This document shows, in pieces, positions 42,790 to 52,259 of a stretch of DNA of 64,000 nucleotides (position 1 is the first letter of the stretch; each line of letters starts with the position of its first letter). The position numbers and the translations under genes are program-made. The DNA is from Enterobacter cloacae (lineage in GTDB: Bacteria > Pseudomonadota > Gammaproteobacteria > Enterobacterales > Enterobacteriaceae): assembly GCF_013375935.1 (NCBI RefSeq), contig NZ_CP056117.1, positions 2,852,001 through 2,916,000 on the forward strand, written 5' to 3'. The notes beneath the pieces were generated by a model, which saw nothing but the letters and a program-made list of their open reading frames with translations, was not told the DNA's origin and searched no databases.

Positions 42790-43512
42790 ATGAGGGATAT
42801 AGACTTTTTCACCTGGCGACGGGAATGCTTTCTCCGGTTTCAGGAAATGACCTGTGCCGACGAGGTATATCAGGAACTTCAGCGGCAAACGCAGGCGCTA
42901 GACTTCGATTATTATGCGCTTTGCGTTCGACATCCTGTGCCATTTACCCGCCCGCGTACGTCCGTCCACTCCACTTATCCGCAGCAGTGGATGGCGCAAT
43001 ATCAGTCCGAGAATTATTTCTCCATCGATCCGGTGCTTAAGCCCGAGAATTTCATACAGGGCCATTTGCCCTGGACGGATGAATTATTCACGGATGCCCA
43101 GCAATTATGGGACGGGGCGCGGGATCACGGTTTACGTAAAGGAATAACGCAGTGCATGATGTTGCCAAATCATGCGCTTGGGTTCCTCTCCGTGTCGCGT
43201 ACCAGCCTGCAGGCAAGCGCAATATCCAGCGAAGAAGTGGAGCTGCGTCTGCAAATGCTGGTTCAGATGGCGTTAACCTCACTGCTTCGTTTTGAGGATG
43301 AGATGGTGATGCCGCCGGAAATGAAATTCAGCAAGCGTGAGCGGGAAATTCTGAAGTGGACAGCGGAAGGGAAAACGTCGGCAGAGATCGCTATTATTCT
43401 CTCCATCTCGGAAAATACGGTGAATTTCCATCAGAAGAATATGCAGAAGAAATTCAACGCGCCGAATAAAACCCAGATAGCGTGTTATGCCGCAGCGACG
43501 GGGCTTATCTGA
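42790..43512 (+). CDS. sdiA: SdiA, LuxR-type acyl-homoserine-lactone receptor
   Basis: A LuxR solo that senses AHLs made by other bacteria; no LuxI partner is present nearby. The ATG at 42790 gives 240 residues, the E. coli length (MRDIDFFTWRRE). The AGAAGG before it is only about one base away, so the start is judged by homology; an upstream ATG at 42754 has no better site. Autoinducer domain (about 20-160) has 'HPVPFTRPRTSVHSTYPQQW'; the C-terminal HTH 'FSKREREILKWTAEGKTSAE' is intact. Confidence 0.94.
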   Translation: MRDIDFFTWRRECFLRFQEMTCADEVYQELQRQTQALDFDYYALCVRHPVPFTRPRTSVHSTYPQQWMAQYQSENYFSIDPVLKPENFIQGHLPWTDELFTDAQQLWDGARDHGLRKGITQCMMLPNHALGFLSVSRTSLQASAISSEEVELRLQMLVQMALTSLLRFEDEMVMPPEMKFSKREREILKWTAEGKTSAEIAIILSISENTVNFHQKNMQKKFNAPNKTQIACYAAATGLI

Positions 43513-43541
43513 CTGATATCACGTTCTGCGTGTCAGACGAG

Positions 43542-43575
43542 AAAACGGCTGAATGCTCTGCATCCAGCCGTTTTT
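43542..43575. terminator. Bidirectional terminator between sdiA and yecF
   Basis: AAAACGGCTG and CAGCCGTTTTT pair around an inner ATGC-TCT-GCAT hairpin; it lies between two convergent genes. Confidence 0.8.
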
Positions 43576-43576
43576 G

Positions 43577-43801
43577 TTACTGGCGGTAGGCTTGTTTAAT
43601 TTGCTTAACCGTATTGGCAAAAACAGCGGATTCCGCCCGATCTTCCATCTGCGCGATCTGTTTTTCCATTTTAATGATCACACGTCCAGCATCAGCCTGG
43701 CCCATCGCCTGTAACATAAGCGTCAGCAGCGACTTCAGGCAGTTTACTTCCTGTGCCAGTTCCTGGTTATTCTCGGCAGTGGCAAATTCAGGTGTGCTCA
43801 T
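43577..43801 (-). CDS. yecF: YecF family small protein (DUF2594)
   Basis: A 74-residue, mostly helical protein, very close to E. coli YecF: '[19 protein letters not shown]' and '[20 protein letters not shown]'. Function is unknown. Convergent with sdiA, as in E. coli. Confidence 0.92.
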   Translation of the reverse strand: MSTPEFATAENNQELAQEVNCLKSLLTLMLQAMGQADAGRVIIKMEKQIAQMEDRAESAVFANTVKQIKQAYRQ

Positions 43802-44266
43802 TTATTTTCCTCATTATAAAACAGCGCTTGAGCGCGACGATGAAAGTTAAGGCGGCGGAGTATACCACAAGCCGCGGCAAAAAATGCAGTGGTTGTTTTT
43901 TATACTTTTCCAGGTATTGATTATTGGTTCGCGCGGATTATGAAGGTAATCTGTCCAATATGTTAGCGACAATTAAATGTTTATCACCGGTTCGCCATTC
44001 GTTAATTGTTGTTACAAAAAAATGAGAGCATTTTTTAGTTTGCGTTAACAAATGTTTTGGTAACTTTTTGAATGCTGGTGCTTAAAAATAGCGGCAAAAG
44101 CCCAGCGTGCGCGGGTTTTCTTTCCAGTTGCTGTACAGCCTAATTTCCAAAAACGAGACCACAATCGTATAGCCGATTTTTTAGCGTTTTAAACTTGGAT
44201 GGAAAACCGCTAATATAAGCGGAATTAGCAGTCAGTAGCGTTATCCCTATTCTGGAGACATTTCCT
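43802..44266. other. AT-rich regulatory region upstream of uvrY
   Basis: 465 bp holding the yecF and uvrY promoters. It is AT-rich with several runs of T and A, but I see no gene or recognisable operator. A GGAG at 44254-44257 serves the uvrY TTG start. Confidence 0.5.
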
Positions 44267-44923
44267 TTGATCAACGTCCTTCTTGTTGATGACCACGAAC
44301 TGGTGCGCGCAGGGATACGTCGCATTCTTGAAGATATAAAGGGTATTAAAGTTGCCGGCGAGGCATGCTGTGGCGAAGATGCCGTAAAATGGTGTCGCGC
44401 TAACTCAGCAGACGTGGTGCTGATGGATATGAACATGCCCGGAATCGGCGGGCTTGAAGCCACGCGTAAAATCGCCCGCATGTTCGTTGACACAAAAGTC
44501 ATCATGCTGACCGTCCATACCGAAAATCCGCTCCCGGCCAGGGTTATGCAGGCAGGGGCTGCCGGATATCTCAGCAAAGGTGCCGCGCCGCAGGAGGTCG
44601 TTAATGCGATCCGTTCCGTCTATGCAGGTCAGCGGTACATTGCTTCAGACATTGCTCAACAGATGGCGCTGAGTCAGATTGAACCGGAAAAAACGGAATC
44701 TCCGTTCGCCAGTTTGTCTGAGCGTGAATTGCAGATTATGCTGATGATCACTAAAGGTCAGAAGGTGAATGAGATTTCAGAGCAGCTGAATCTCAGCCCG
44801 AAAACGGTCAACAGCTATCGCTATCGTATGTTCAGTAAACTGAACATACACGGTGATGTCGAACTGACTCATCTGGCCATTCGCCATGGTTTGTGCAATG
44901 CGGAGTCGTTAATAAGTCAGTGA
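44267..44923 (+). CDS. uvrY: UvrY, response regulator of the BarA-UvrY system
   Basis: A 218-residue NarL-type regulator starting at TTG 44267, as in E. coli. The receiver has the acidic pair 'LLVDDHEL' and phospho-acceptor D54 in '[10 protein letters not shown]'; the LuxR-type HTH '[20 protein letters not shown]' is at the C-terminus. It activates the CsrB and CsrC sRNAs. Its TGA overlaps the uvrC GTG by 4 bp. Confidence 0.97.
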   Translation: MINVLLVDDHELVRAGIRRILEDIKGIKVAGEACCGEDAVKWCRANSADVVLMDMNMPGIGGLEATRKIARMFVDTKVIMLTVHTENPLPARVMQAGAAGYLSKGAAPQEVVNAIRSVYAGQRYIASDIAQQMALSQIEPEKTESPFASLSERELQIMLMITKGQKVNEISEQLNLSPKTVNSYRYRMFSKLNIHGDVELTHLAIRHGLCNAESLISQ

Positions 44924-46752
44924 GTGAAGCGTTCGATTCAAAAGCATTTCTGAAAACCGTCACCAGCCAGCCGGGCGTCTACCGAATGTACGACGCTGGC
45001 GGTACGGTTATCTATGTCGGTAAGGCAAAAGATCTGAAAAAACGCCTTTCCAGCTATTTCCGCAGCAATCTTGCCTCTCGTAAAACCGAAGCACTGGTCG
45101 CACTCATCCACAACATTGATGTCACCGTGACGCACACGGAAACGGAAGCGCTGCTGCTTGAGCACAACTATATCAAGCTGTATCAGCCGCGCTACAACGT
45201 TCTGCTGCGCGATGATAAGTCCTACCCGTTTATCTTCCTGAGCGGTGATACCCATCCTCGCCTGGCGATGCATCGTGGCGCTAAGCATGCGAAGGGTGAA
45301 TACTTTGGCCCTTTCCCGAACGGTTATGCCGTACGCGAAACGCTGGCCCTGTTGCAAAAAATCTTCCCCGTTCGCCAGTGTGAAAACAGCGTCTACCGCA
45401 ACCGTTCCCGGCCGTGCCTGCAATATCAGATTGGCCGCTGCCTGGGGCCGTGCGTCGAAGGGCTGGTAAGTGAAGAAGAGTATGCGCAGCAGGTTGAGTA
45501 CGTGCGCCTGTTTTTAGCCGGTAAAGACGATCAGGTGCTGACGCAGCTGATTGCCCGCATGGAGAAAGCCAGCGCGGGGCTGGAGTTTGAGGAAGCCGCG
45601 CGCATCCGCGATCAGATCCAGGCGGTGCGCAGAGTCACCGAGAAGCAGTTTGTCTCCAACACGGGCGACGACCTCGACGTTATCGGCGTTGCCTTTGACG
45701 CCGGTCTGGCCTGTGTCCACGTGCTGTTTATTCGTCAGGGCAAGGTGCTCGGCAGCCGCAGCTACTTCCCGAAGGTGCCGGGCGGCACCGAACTGGGGGA
45801 AGTGGTGGAAACCTTCGTCGGCCAGTTCTATTTGCAGGGCAGCCAGATGCGTACGCTGCCGTCTGAGATCCTGCTCGACTTCACCCTCGACGACAAAACG
45901 CTGCTGGCGGATTCGCTTTCTGAGCTGGCCGGTCGCCGGGTGAACGTGCAGACGAAACCGCGCGGCGATCGCGCCCGCTATCTGAAGCTGGCGCGAACCA
46001 ATGCCGCCACGGCGCTGACCACCAAACTTTCTCAGCAGTCCACCGTCAGCCAGCGCTTAACCGCGCTCGCTACGCTGCTCAAGCTGCCTGAAGTGAAGCG
46101 TATGGAATGCTTCGACATCAGCCATACCATGGGCGAGCAGACCGTGGCGTCGTGCGTGGTCTTTGATGCCAACGGTCCGCTGCGGGCAGAGTATCGTCGG
46201 TATAACATCACCGGCATTACCCCGGGCGACGATTACGCCGCCATGAACCAGGTGCTGCGCCGCCGCTATGGTAAAGCGATCGAAGAGAGCAAAATTCCTG
46301 ACGTTATACTTATCGACGGCGGGAAAGGGCAGCTTGGACAGGCGAAGGCGGTATTTGAATCGCTCGACGTGGAGTGGGATAAAAACCATCCGCTGCTGTT
46401 AGGGGTGGCGAAAGGGGCGGATCGTAAAGCGGGTCTGGAGACGCTGTTCTTCGAGCCGGAAGGGGAGGGCTTCAGCCTGCCGCCTGATTCTCCTGCGCTG
46501 CACGTGATCCAGCATATCCGCGATGAGTCGCACGATCACGCCATCAGCGGACACCGGAAAAAACGGGCGAAAGTGAAAAATACCAGTACCCTTGAGACTA
46601 TCGAAGGCGTCGGGCCAAAACGTCGCCAGATGCTGTTGAAGTACATGGGCGGATTGCAAGGATTACTCAATGCCAGCATGGAGGAAATTGCAAAAGTGCC
46701 GGGTATTTCGCAAGGGCTGGCAGAAAAGATCTACTACTCGTTGAAACATTGA
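44920..46752 (+). CDS. uvrC: UvrABC excinuclease subunit UvrC
   Basis: The GTG at 44920 gives 610 residues, exactly the E. coli size. GIY-YIG nuclease domain at the N-terminus ('[20 protein letters not shown]'), the UVR domain ('[19 protein letters not shown]', about 205-225), the RNase H-like 5' nuclease domain ('[20 protein letters not shown]') and C-terminal helix-hairpin-helix pair ('[18 protein letters not shown]'). It makes both incisions in nucleotide excision repair. Translation is coupled to uvrY. Confidence 0.98.
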   Translation: MSEAFDSKAFLKTVTSQPGVYRMYDAGGTVIYVGKAKDLKKRLSSYFRSNLASRKTEALVALIHNIDVTVTHTETEALLLEHNYIKLYQPRYNVLLRDDKSYPFIFLSGDTHPRLAMHRGAKHAKGEYFGPFPNGYAVRETLALLQKIFPVRQCENSVYRNRSRPCLQYQIGRCLGPCVEGLVSEEEYAQQVEYVRLFLAGKDDQVLTQLIARMEKASAGLEFEEAARIRDQIQAVRRVTEKQFVSNTGDDLDVIGVAFDAGLACVHVLFIRQGKVLGSRSYFPKVPGGTELGEVVETFVGQFYLQGSQMRTLPSEILLDFTLDDKTLLADSLSELAGRRVNVQTKPRGDRARYLKLARTNAATALTTKLSQQSTVSQRLTALATLLKLPEVKRMECFDISHTMGEQTVASCVVFDANGPLRAEYRRYNITGITPGDDYAAMNQVLRRRYGKAIEESKIPDVILIDGGKGQLGQAKAVFESLDVEWDKNHPLLLGVAKGADRKAGLETLFFEPEGEGFSLPPDSPALHVIQHIRDESHDHAISGHRKKRAKVKNTSTLETIEGVGPKRRQMLLKYMGGLQGLLNASMEEIAKVPGISQGLAEKIYYSLKH

Positions 46753-46808
46753 GGGCTCTGTAGCAACATAGAGCTAAATTTTACTGACAACAGACAGTTA
46801 CCGTCATC

Positions 46809-47357
46809 ATGCGATTTAATATCCCTACGTTGCTCACTCTTTTTCGCGTTGTGCTCATTCCGTTCTTTGTACTGGCATTTTATCTGCCGGTGGTGTGGGC
46901 ACCGTTTGCCTGTGCGCTGATTTTCCTGATCGCCGCCGTGACGGACTGGTTCGACGGCTATCTGGCGCGTCGCTGGAATCAGAGTACCCGATTCGGCGCG
47001 TTCCTCGATCCGGTTGCGGATAAAGTGATGGTGGCAATCGCGATGGTGCTGGTGGCGGAACATTATCATACCTGGTGGGTTACGCTGCCTGCGGCGACCA
47101 TGATTGGCCGTGAGATTATTATCTCTGCCCTGCGCGAGTGGATGGCGGAGCTGGGTAAACGCAGCAGCGTGGCGGTGTCCTGGATCGGTAAAGTCAAAAC
47201 CACCGCACAGATGGCGGCGCTGGTGTGGATGCTGTGGCGTCCGAATGCCTGGGTTGAGTGGGCAGGTATCGGCCTGCTGTGGGTCGCGGCGGTGCTGACG
47301 CTGTGGTCAATGCTGCAATATTTGAACGCCGCGCGCGGAGATTTGCTTGAACAGTGA
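46809..47357 (+). CDS. pgsA: Phosphatidylglycerophosphate synthase PgsA
   Basis: A 182-residue, essential inner-membrane CDP-alcohol phosphatidyltransferase. The catalytic motif D-x-x-D-G-x-x-A-R-x8-G-x3-D-x3-D is visible as '[12 protein letters not shown]' then '[11 protein letters not shown]'. It makes phosphatidylglycerol phosphate. Downstream of uvrC as in E. coli; length identical. Confidence 0.97.
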   Translation: MRFNIPTLLTLFRVVLIPFFVLAFYLPVVWAPFACALIFLIAAVTDWFDGYLARRWNQSTRFGAFLDPVADKVMVAIAMVLVAEHYHTWWVTLPAATMIGREIIISALREWMAELGKRSSVAVSWIGKVKTTAQMAALVWMLWRPNAWVEWAGIGLLWVAAVLTLWSMLQYLNAARGDLLEQ

Positions 47358-47407
47358 TCGTTTCGCCTTAATTTTCAGCAAACGATCCTGAGATGCAAAA
47401 AATATCG

Positions 47408-47435
47408 TTGACTCAAAACGACATATCAGTAGAAT
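47408..47435 (+). promoter_or_regulatory. Predicted promoter of the glyW-cysT-leuZ tRNA operon
   Basis: TTGACT at 47408-47413 and TAGAAT at 47430-47435, 16-bp spacer, 73 bp before the first tRNA. Confidence 0.6.
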
Positions 47436-47508
47436 GCAACGCATCGAACGGCGGCACAGTCAGCCGGACGATAATGAAATCAAGCGGTTAGATAACTCTT
47501 GATGACAT

Positions 47509-47584
<76 letters not shown>

Positions 47585-47635
47585 GTTTAAATACATCGGC
47601 ATTTGCGGGTGTAGGTCGAAAGACAGCAGATTTAA

Positions 47636-47709
47636 GGCGCGTTAGCAAAGCGGTTATGTAGCGGATTGCAAATCCGTCTAGTCCGGTTCGACTCCGGAAC
47701 GCGCCTCCA
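47636..47709 (+). tRNA. cysT: tRNA-Cys (GCA)
   Basis: 74 bases with acceptor GGCGCGT/ACGCGCC, encoded CCA, T-loop GTTCGACTC and anticodon GCA at 47668-47670. Confidence 0.97.
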
Positions 47710-47720
47710 CTTTCTTCCCT

Positions 47721-47807
47721 GGCCGGATGGTGGAATCGGTAGACACAAGGGATTTAAAATCCCTCGGCGTTCGCGCTGTGTGGGTTCAAGTCCCACTCCG
47801 GCTACCA
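47721..47807 (+). tRNA. leuZ: tRNA-Leu (TAA)
   Basis: 87 bases with long variable arm, acceptor GGCCGGA/TCCGGCT, anticodon TAA at 47755-47757 and encoded CCA. Its 3' part is the integration site of a prophage and is duplicated at 51969-52029. Confidence 0.96.
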
Positions 47808-47814
47808 TGGGAAA
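47754..47814 (+). repeat. attL-like direct repeat within tRNA-Leu
   Basis: 61 bases, starting in the anticodon loop and running 7 bases past CCA, identical to 51969-52029. This is the pattern left by tyrosine-integrase insertion into a tRNA 3' end. Confidence 0.95.
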
Positions 47815-47848
47815 AGTAGAATAAAATCAATGATAAGCAGTGTCGTAT

Positions 47849-47870
47849 AAACCACCTACGGGTGGTTTTT
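47849..47870 (+). terminator. Terminator downstream of leuZ
   Basis: AAACCACC-TACG-GGTGGTTT and T run. A near copy with a GAAA loop lies beyond attR (52063-52087). Confidence 0.85.
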
Positions 47871-47914
47871 TTATGCTCGAAATCTTCTGTTTCATAATAT
47901 CACTTCATAATATT

Positions 47915-48502
47915 TTATTGACCACCAACGACCGGAAAGACAGCAATTTTGCGATCATACCGTGCTGTTTGCTCCACGTTTTTATGTCCTGAGATAGCCT
48001 GTTTCTCATAGATGTTCCCTTGTAGGTCTGAGATACCTTTCGCTTTCAGGTCATGAAATGTGAAGACAAAACTCAAATGTGGGTATTTGATCCACGCTTC
48101 TTCTTTGGCTTTTCTCCATCGACTGTTGAAGCCAACCCTAGTGTATTTGTGCCCGGTGGGTTGATGAAGAATAAACAGGCTACTCATCCCTTCATTGAGG
48201 AGCAGGGCTTTAGCAAGTTCAATTGCTGCCTTTAACCGGTCTGACCATGCTTTAATCTGTGCTACTGCTGTTTTGCTCTGCTTAATCAATATTCCTTCAG
48301 CCATAAACTGGCTTCTCTTCATCTCAAGCACATCGTTTTGACGTGCGCAGCACAGATAGGCCAGTTCCATAGCTACACGCACGACATCAGGCGAAACGCT
48401 ATATAAGGCGTTGTACTCTTCGTTCGTGATATAGCGATCCCGGCCAGTCTCTTTAAATTGCTTACGCCTTTTATAGGGTTGCCCTTGGCATAACCTGTAC
48501 AT
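47915..48502 (-). pseudogene. N-terminally truncated tyrosine integrase of the leuZ prophage remnant
   Basis: 195 codons of the catalytic domain of a phage integrase: 'GRDRYITNEEYNALYSVSPD', first catalytic arginine in 'YLCCARQNDVLEMKRSQF', 'FTFHDLKAKGISDLQG', 'SGHKNVEQTARY' with the nucleophilic tyrosine, then 'DRKIAVFPVVGGQ'. The N-terminal DNA-binding and core-binding part (roughly 130-150 residues) is gone, cut exactly where phage tail sequence begins on the other strand. So it is inactive, and the element can no longer excise by itself. Confidence 0.85.
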
Positions 48503-48734
48503 GACGATATCGGTCTGGGTATTCCCTGAGACTGATATTTCTGATGTGTCTCTCGAACTGATAGCCGCTATTAAGCAGGGCTATCTCACGGTTAAAGCTG
48601 CTGGCGTATGGGCCGGTGATGTTGAAACTCCCTCTGTAGAAACACCATCTGAGGGAACTAAATTCTTTGGGTTTGATATGGATAACGAATATATCGGCGG
48701 TTTTGGTATCGGCGTATGGGGAGTATTACTCTGA
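48501..48734 (+). pseudogene. C-terminal fragment of a phage tail gene
   Basis: About 75 residues, ending 'FFGFDMDNEYIGGFGIGVWG', acidic and glycine-rich. Its TGA overlaps the ATG of the tail-fibre gene by one base, the coupling expected of a phage tail operon. The 5' part is missing at the deletion junction with the integrase near 48500. I infer a tail/baseplate protein but do not recognise the family. Confidence 0.4.
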
Positions 48735-49315
48735 TGGCTATAAACGATTTTAAATCTTTTGCTGTTGGTGCTGGCGCCAATGTTATGTCTAAGGCCGGCT
48801 GGATCGCATTGACCGCACTGGCGACAGGGTTTCAGGCTGGAAAGGCATCAAGTGCCCAAGTAAATAAAGCACTGCGTCAAAGCAGTGTTATCGCATCGAT
48901 GATTGCCCAATTCACAGCTGACTTTACAGGTCAGGATGTTCTAGATAATGGTAATTTGTCCACATTACATGCCGCTTTTGGTAATTCTGTTAGCGGTAGG
49001 CTCGCTAAGGTGCTGACCTTCACTTCTTTCGGAACGTATACCCCGACAACTGGCACAAAAAAGATTCGTGTGCCTGCCGTTGGCGGAGAAGGTTGTGGTG
49101 GAGGTGTTCCGTCATCTTCCAGCGCAACGCAGACAATTACAATGGGTGGTGAATGCGTCGTTTATGCCTAAATTATTCTGACGCTCTCTTCCTCATCTCC
49201 AATGTCGGTGGTTATTGGTGCTAGTGGTGGCGGTGCAGCAGCAGTATTAGGCGGAACATTGATGGCGGATAGTAACGGATCATCTGGCGTTATGATTATT
49301 GAGGAATATGTCTGA
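48734..49315 (+). pseudogene. Phage tail fibre gene with an in-frame stop
   Basis: The N-terminus 'MAINDFKSFAVGAGANVMSK' and 'TALATGFQAGKASSAQVNKA' is typical of tail fibres of Mu/P2-like enterobacterial phages. A TAA at 49169 interrupts the frame after the first glycine-rich stretch ('VGGEGCGGGVPSS'). The same frame then runs on to 49315 with 'IGASGGGAAAVLGG' and 'GVMIIEEYV', the usual C-terminal fibre end. The protein is also much shorter than intact fibres, so it has suffered internal deletion as well. Confidence 0.7.
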
Positions 49316-49767
49316 TGAATTATGCTTTGGTAGTAGACAATTTGGTTATGAATATTGTCCTGTGGGATGGGGTGTCAGAGATTGAACAGAATGAAGGTAA
49401 ATGGGTGGCATGTGCTCCACAAGTTGGCATCGGATGGAACTATCAAAAAAGGAAATTTATCAAGCCGTCAGATCCTGTCCTGACGCAAGAGGAGCAAATA
49501 GAACTTGCCAATGAGCAAAAGCGTGAGCTTATAGCGTCAATAGTCGCTCATATCCAAAGCAATATGTGGAACACAAAGTTGTCGCTTGGCAGGCTTTCAG
49601 AAGAGGAGAAAGCTAGTTTTAACGCCTATCTTGATTACATAGATGCGCTGATTGAGGTAGATACTTCGTCTGCTACCGATGTCGATTGCCGATGGCACCA
49701 GAAGCGTAAATTTGATCGAATGTTCTCCATGCCTATAGTTGCAAAACATACTGATTGGTTTATATAG
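49315..49767 (+). CDS. Phage tail fibre assembly protein
   Basis: A 150-residue protein starting at an ATG that overlaps the fibre gene's TGA. The start 'MNYALVVDNLVMNIVLWDG' and the C-terminal '...YIDALIEVDTSSATDVDCRW' (the 'W-P' type terminal region is degenerate) match tail-fibre assembly (Tfa-like) proteins, which help trimerise fibres. It looks intact but its fibre partner is broken. Confidence 0.7.
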   Translation: MNYALVVDNLVMNIVLWDGVSEIEQNEGKWVACAPQVGIGWNYQKRKFIKPSDPVLTQEEQIELANEQKRELIASIVAHIQSNMWNTKLSLGRLSEEEKASFNAYLDYIDALIEVDTSSATDVDCRWHQKRKFDRMFSMPIVAKHTDWFI

Positions 49768-49966
49768 CTGATCGTGGCTGTTATTATAAAATTAATATTT
49801 CATCTTAGATAGAATTGATATTGGTGATGGTGTGGGAGGGTTATTTAGCAACAGTTAGCATGGCTAACTTCAGTGGTGAGTAATTATATAAATGAACAGT
49901 TAAATATTGAGTGTGAAACTATAATTACTTAACCCGCGACCTTAATATTAGGTCGCGGAGGTTAAG

Positions 49967-51010
49967 TTATCCCGTAAAAATACTAGTGATTACTTTCGAT
50001 GTGCGTTTGTTTTTAATGCGCTTGGTTATTAAACCTACAAGACTTGACTGTAAGAATACAAAAAATAATGCAAGTGTGTAAGTTGTAAAGAAACCAATCA
50101 CGAAGTTTAAGCTAAATTTATGGCACATTAAAATGAATGGTATGTGCCATAAGTAAATCCATATGGAGTTTTCCGAAATGAACTTGATATACTTCCACGT
50201 AAAGGTGTTTTGCAAGTGTATCGTAATAATATCAGAATAAAAATATATAAGTGAGCACATGAAAAAGGCATAGTATAAATAGTAAATGCCGGCTGGGTAT
50301 TTATCGAATTGGGTAGGAGTAAAAGAATTTGTGACTAAATAATAATGTAGTACCAATGCCGTAAACACTGAGCCTGTAAGAATTATTAATTGTAAAGTTT
50401 GTCTTTTACTCAAACATATTATTTTATAACCAATTAAAAAACATAGCAAATATGGTAAGATGTTTGAAATATAAGAACCAATGAGGAGCATTTTATTCAT
50501 TTCATCAAGAGTTTTATAAAACTCTTTGAATTGACTATTAATAACTACAGCGGCAGTGAATAAAATAAGTGAAAAAGATAAGTTTGCGTTAAGCAATCTC
50601 TTTGGTAAGAATATAGCAATTGACGAAATTATAAAGAATAGTCTTATCACCCAAACAAACCCCAGCCCACTAGATAAAGTAAATGAGGTTATTATATGAC
50701 CTTGAGGATAAGTGAAGTTTTTAATGTTAAATATCAAGGCAATACACTCGTTTATTGCGAAGAAAAAGACAAAGAAAATCCAAGTTGGTAAAACTAAACG
50801 GCGAAATCGAGAGCTTATATATTTTATTTTGCTGCTATGGCGATGTTCGGTTACACAAAAGGACATTCCCATAACCATAAACATTAAAGGAACATCAAAG
50901 TTTCGCAGTTGAGCTAGCCATAATGGAGGCTGGACATGGGCTAAAATGATTAAAGAAATCCCGAGAAATCTTAAAAAATCTATTTTATCAATACGCATCA
51001 CTTCGTCCAT
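49967..51010 (-). CDS. Acyltransferase-3 family membrane protein (leuZ prophage remnant)
   Basis: A 347-residue, AT-rich membrane protein with about ten hydrophobic segments. The N-terminal 'R-I-D-K-I-D-F-L-R-F-L-G-I' and the histidine in 'ISLIILAHVQPPLWLAQL' fit the acyltransferase-3 family, as do 'FDVPLMFMVMGMSF' and 'NSIWIYLWHIPFILMC'. It is likely to O-acylate a surface sugar and thus be a lysogenic conversion gene (inference). Low GC compared with the chromosome suggests a foreign source. It faces the tail genes from the opposite strand. Confidence 0.8.
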   Translation of the reverse strand: MDEVMRIDKIDFLRFLGISLIILAHVQPPLWLAQLRNFDVPLMFMVMGMSFCVTEHRHSSKIKYISSRFRRLVLPTWIFFVFFFAINECIALIFNIKNFTYPQGHIITSFTLSSGLGFVWVIRLFFIISSIAIFLPKRLLNANLSFSLILFTAAVVINSQFKEFYKTLDEMNKMLLIGSYISNILPYLLCFLIGYKIICLSKRQTLQLIILTGSVFTALVLHYYLVTNSFTPTQFDKYPAGIYYLYYAFFMCSLIYFYSDIITIHLQNTFTWKYIKFISENSIWIYLWHIPFILMCHKFSLNFVIGFFTTYTLALFFVFLQSSLVGLITKRIKNKRTSKVITSIFTG

Positions 51011-51245
51011 TAGATTTTATAGGACAACGATTATACATTAGTATTGAGCGGCTATGACACCATTGCTTTTAGGTATGAGCTCTGTTGTAAGAGGAGAGCC
51101 CAAGAGTTTTGCCTTGGTTTGTTATAGCTTACGGTGCCAATTTATGATGTGAGAGTATCGACACTGTATCGCAAATTCCCGGTAGGCAGTGGTTAGAAAC
51201 GATGCAGGCCGCCGGTGATTGTTGAGACTGGCAGCCTGAAAATTT

Positions 51246-51511
51246 TTACAGCCCAACCTGGCAAACTGATGGGAACTCAGAAACCAGCCACATATCGGCC
51301 TCTTCAAACATATCCTCCAGCATGCGATTCAGCTTCTCCCGATCGCTTTTGCTGGCATCGTTATTCAAGCCGTTCGCCTGCATCGGGTTCACCTTCACTT
51401 CGGTATCAGGGAAAATCTGGTGCACTCGCTTCGTCAGCTCTGCCAGAATAATCACTCTGGCCCCTTCAAGCCCTCTACTTTGCGTTTGTCATAAACCAAT
51501 TTTACGAACAT
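51246..51511 (-). pseudogene. DinI-like SOS gene with a frameshift
   Basis: From the ATG at 51511 the frame reads MFVKLVYDKRKVEGL, then must shift by one base near 51465 to continue 'IILAELTKRVHQIFPDTEV', 'KPMQAN'-like 'NPMQANGLNNDASKSDREKL' and 'MFEEADMWLVSE', which is a DinI/MsgA-type protein. DinI proteins modulate RecA filaments. The normal stop after 'WLVSE' is also lost, adding about nine residues. It follows the next upstream frame by 10 bp on the minus strand. Confidence 0.75.
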
Positions 51512-51521
51512 ATCTCACCTT

Positions 51522-51790
51522 TTAGTCGATGTATTTAATGGAAGGATGCTTAATGCCAGCATCTATGTAATCGACGGCTTTTTTTAGTTCATCCAGGAGA
51601 TTTTCAGCTTGTCTACGGAACAAGCAGATCGTTTGATCAATGAATTGCACCGACGGCCATGATGGGACAGAAGCCATAGTGTCTGTGAATTGGCGTGTAA
51701 CAGAACATGTTCAGTGAGCGCGCAGTAACTGATAGCAAAATCAGTTAACTGAGGCATTGCTCCTGCATTCAACTCTTTTGCTGTTGCCAT
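51522..51790 (-). pseudogene. Phage-type small gene upstream of dinI-like, frameshifted
   Basis: The ATG at 51790 (MATAKELNAGAMPQLTDF) follows AAGGA. The reading breaks near 51655 and continues in another frame as 'IDQTICLFRRQAENLLDELK' and 'AVDYIDAGIKHPSIKYID' to a stop at 51522. I recognise it only as a small protein that travels with dinI-like genes at prophage ends. The function is unknown. Confidence 0.6.
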
Positions 51791-51807
51791 AAAACAATCC
51801 TTTTTTG

Positions 51808-51823
51808 CTGTATGCATACACAG
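51808..51823 (-). promoter_or_regulatory. LexA box of the dinI-like operon
   Basis: CTGTATGCATACACAG has the CTG-N10-CAG form and sits 17 bp upstream of the 51790 start, so the two genes were SOS-controlled. Confidence 0.8.
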
Positions 51824-51968
51824 TAAATCGGATCTGAGATATGGTTAATGGATACGTAATATTGTCTATTCACTTATTGTAAATAACTGAATGATAAAGA
51901 TGGTGCTAATAATTAATGTTATGAAGAAATGCGCTATCTCACTGATATAATGAAATAAAGCGCACGAA

Positions 51969-52029
51969 TTAAAATCCCTCGGCGTTCGCGCTGTGTGGGT
52001 TCAAGTCCCACTCCGGCTACCATGGGAAA
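51969..52029 (+). repeat. attR-like direct repeat (tRNA-Leu 3' copy)
   Basis: Perfect 61-base copy of 47754-47814, including the variable arm, T-arm and CCA of leuZ. It marks the right end of the element. The 5' half of the tRNA is absent, so it is not a functional tRNA. Confidence 0.95.
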
Positions 52030-52062
52030 CAAAGAATAATCAAAGCAATAAGCAGTGTCGTG

Positions 52063-52087
52063 AAACCACCGAAAGGTGGTTTTTTTG
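52063..52087 (+). terminator. Terminator beyond attR
   Basis: AAACCACC-GAAA-GGTGGTTT and T run. Probably the original chromosomal terminator of the tRNA operon, displaced by the insertion. Confidence 0.85.
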
Positions 52088-52259
52088 TGCCTGTCATTCC
52101 GCTTCTCAGCATCCTCCCTCTCTGGCTTTAGCGATCCTTTTGCAGCGTAATTAAACAGATACGCATTATGCTATCTTAAGACGGGCGCCTTTTACGGTCT
52201 GTAGATGTTCAGGCCTGCGACCCGATTCCCGATGCCATCACCTCATTTTAAGGGCCGCT

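Noticed and set aside
51122..51307. A 61-codon frame overlapping the dinI-like gene.
   Set aside because: It lies mostly in another frame of the dinI-like region, with no start signal or family match.
47754..52029. Considered the element a still mobile prophage or satellite.
   Set aside because: The integrase lacks its N-terminal half and there are no replication or packaging genes; it cannot excise alone.
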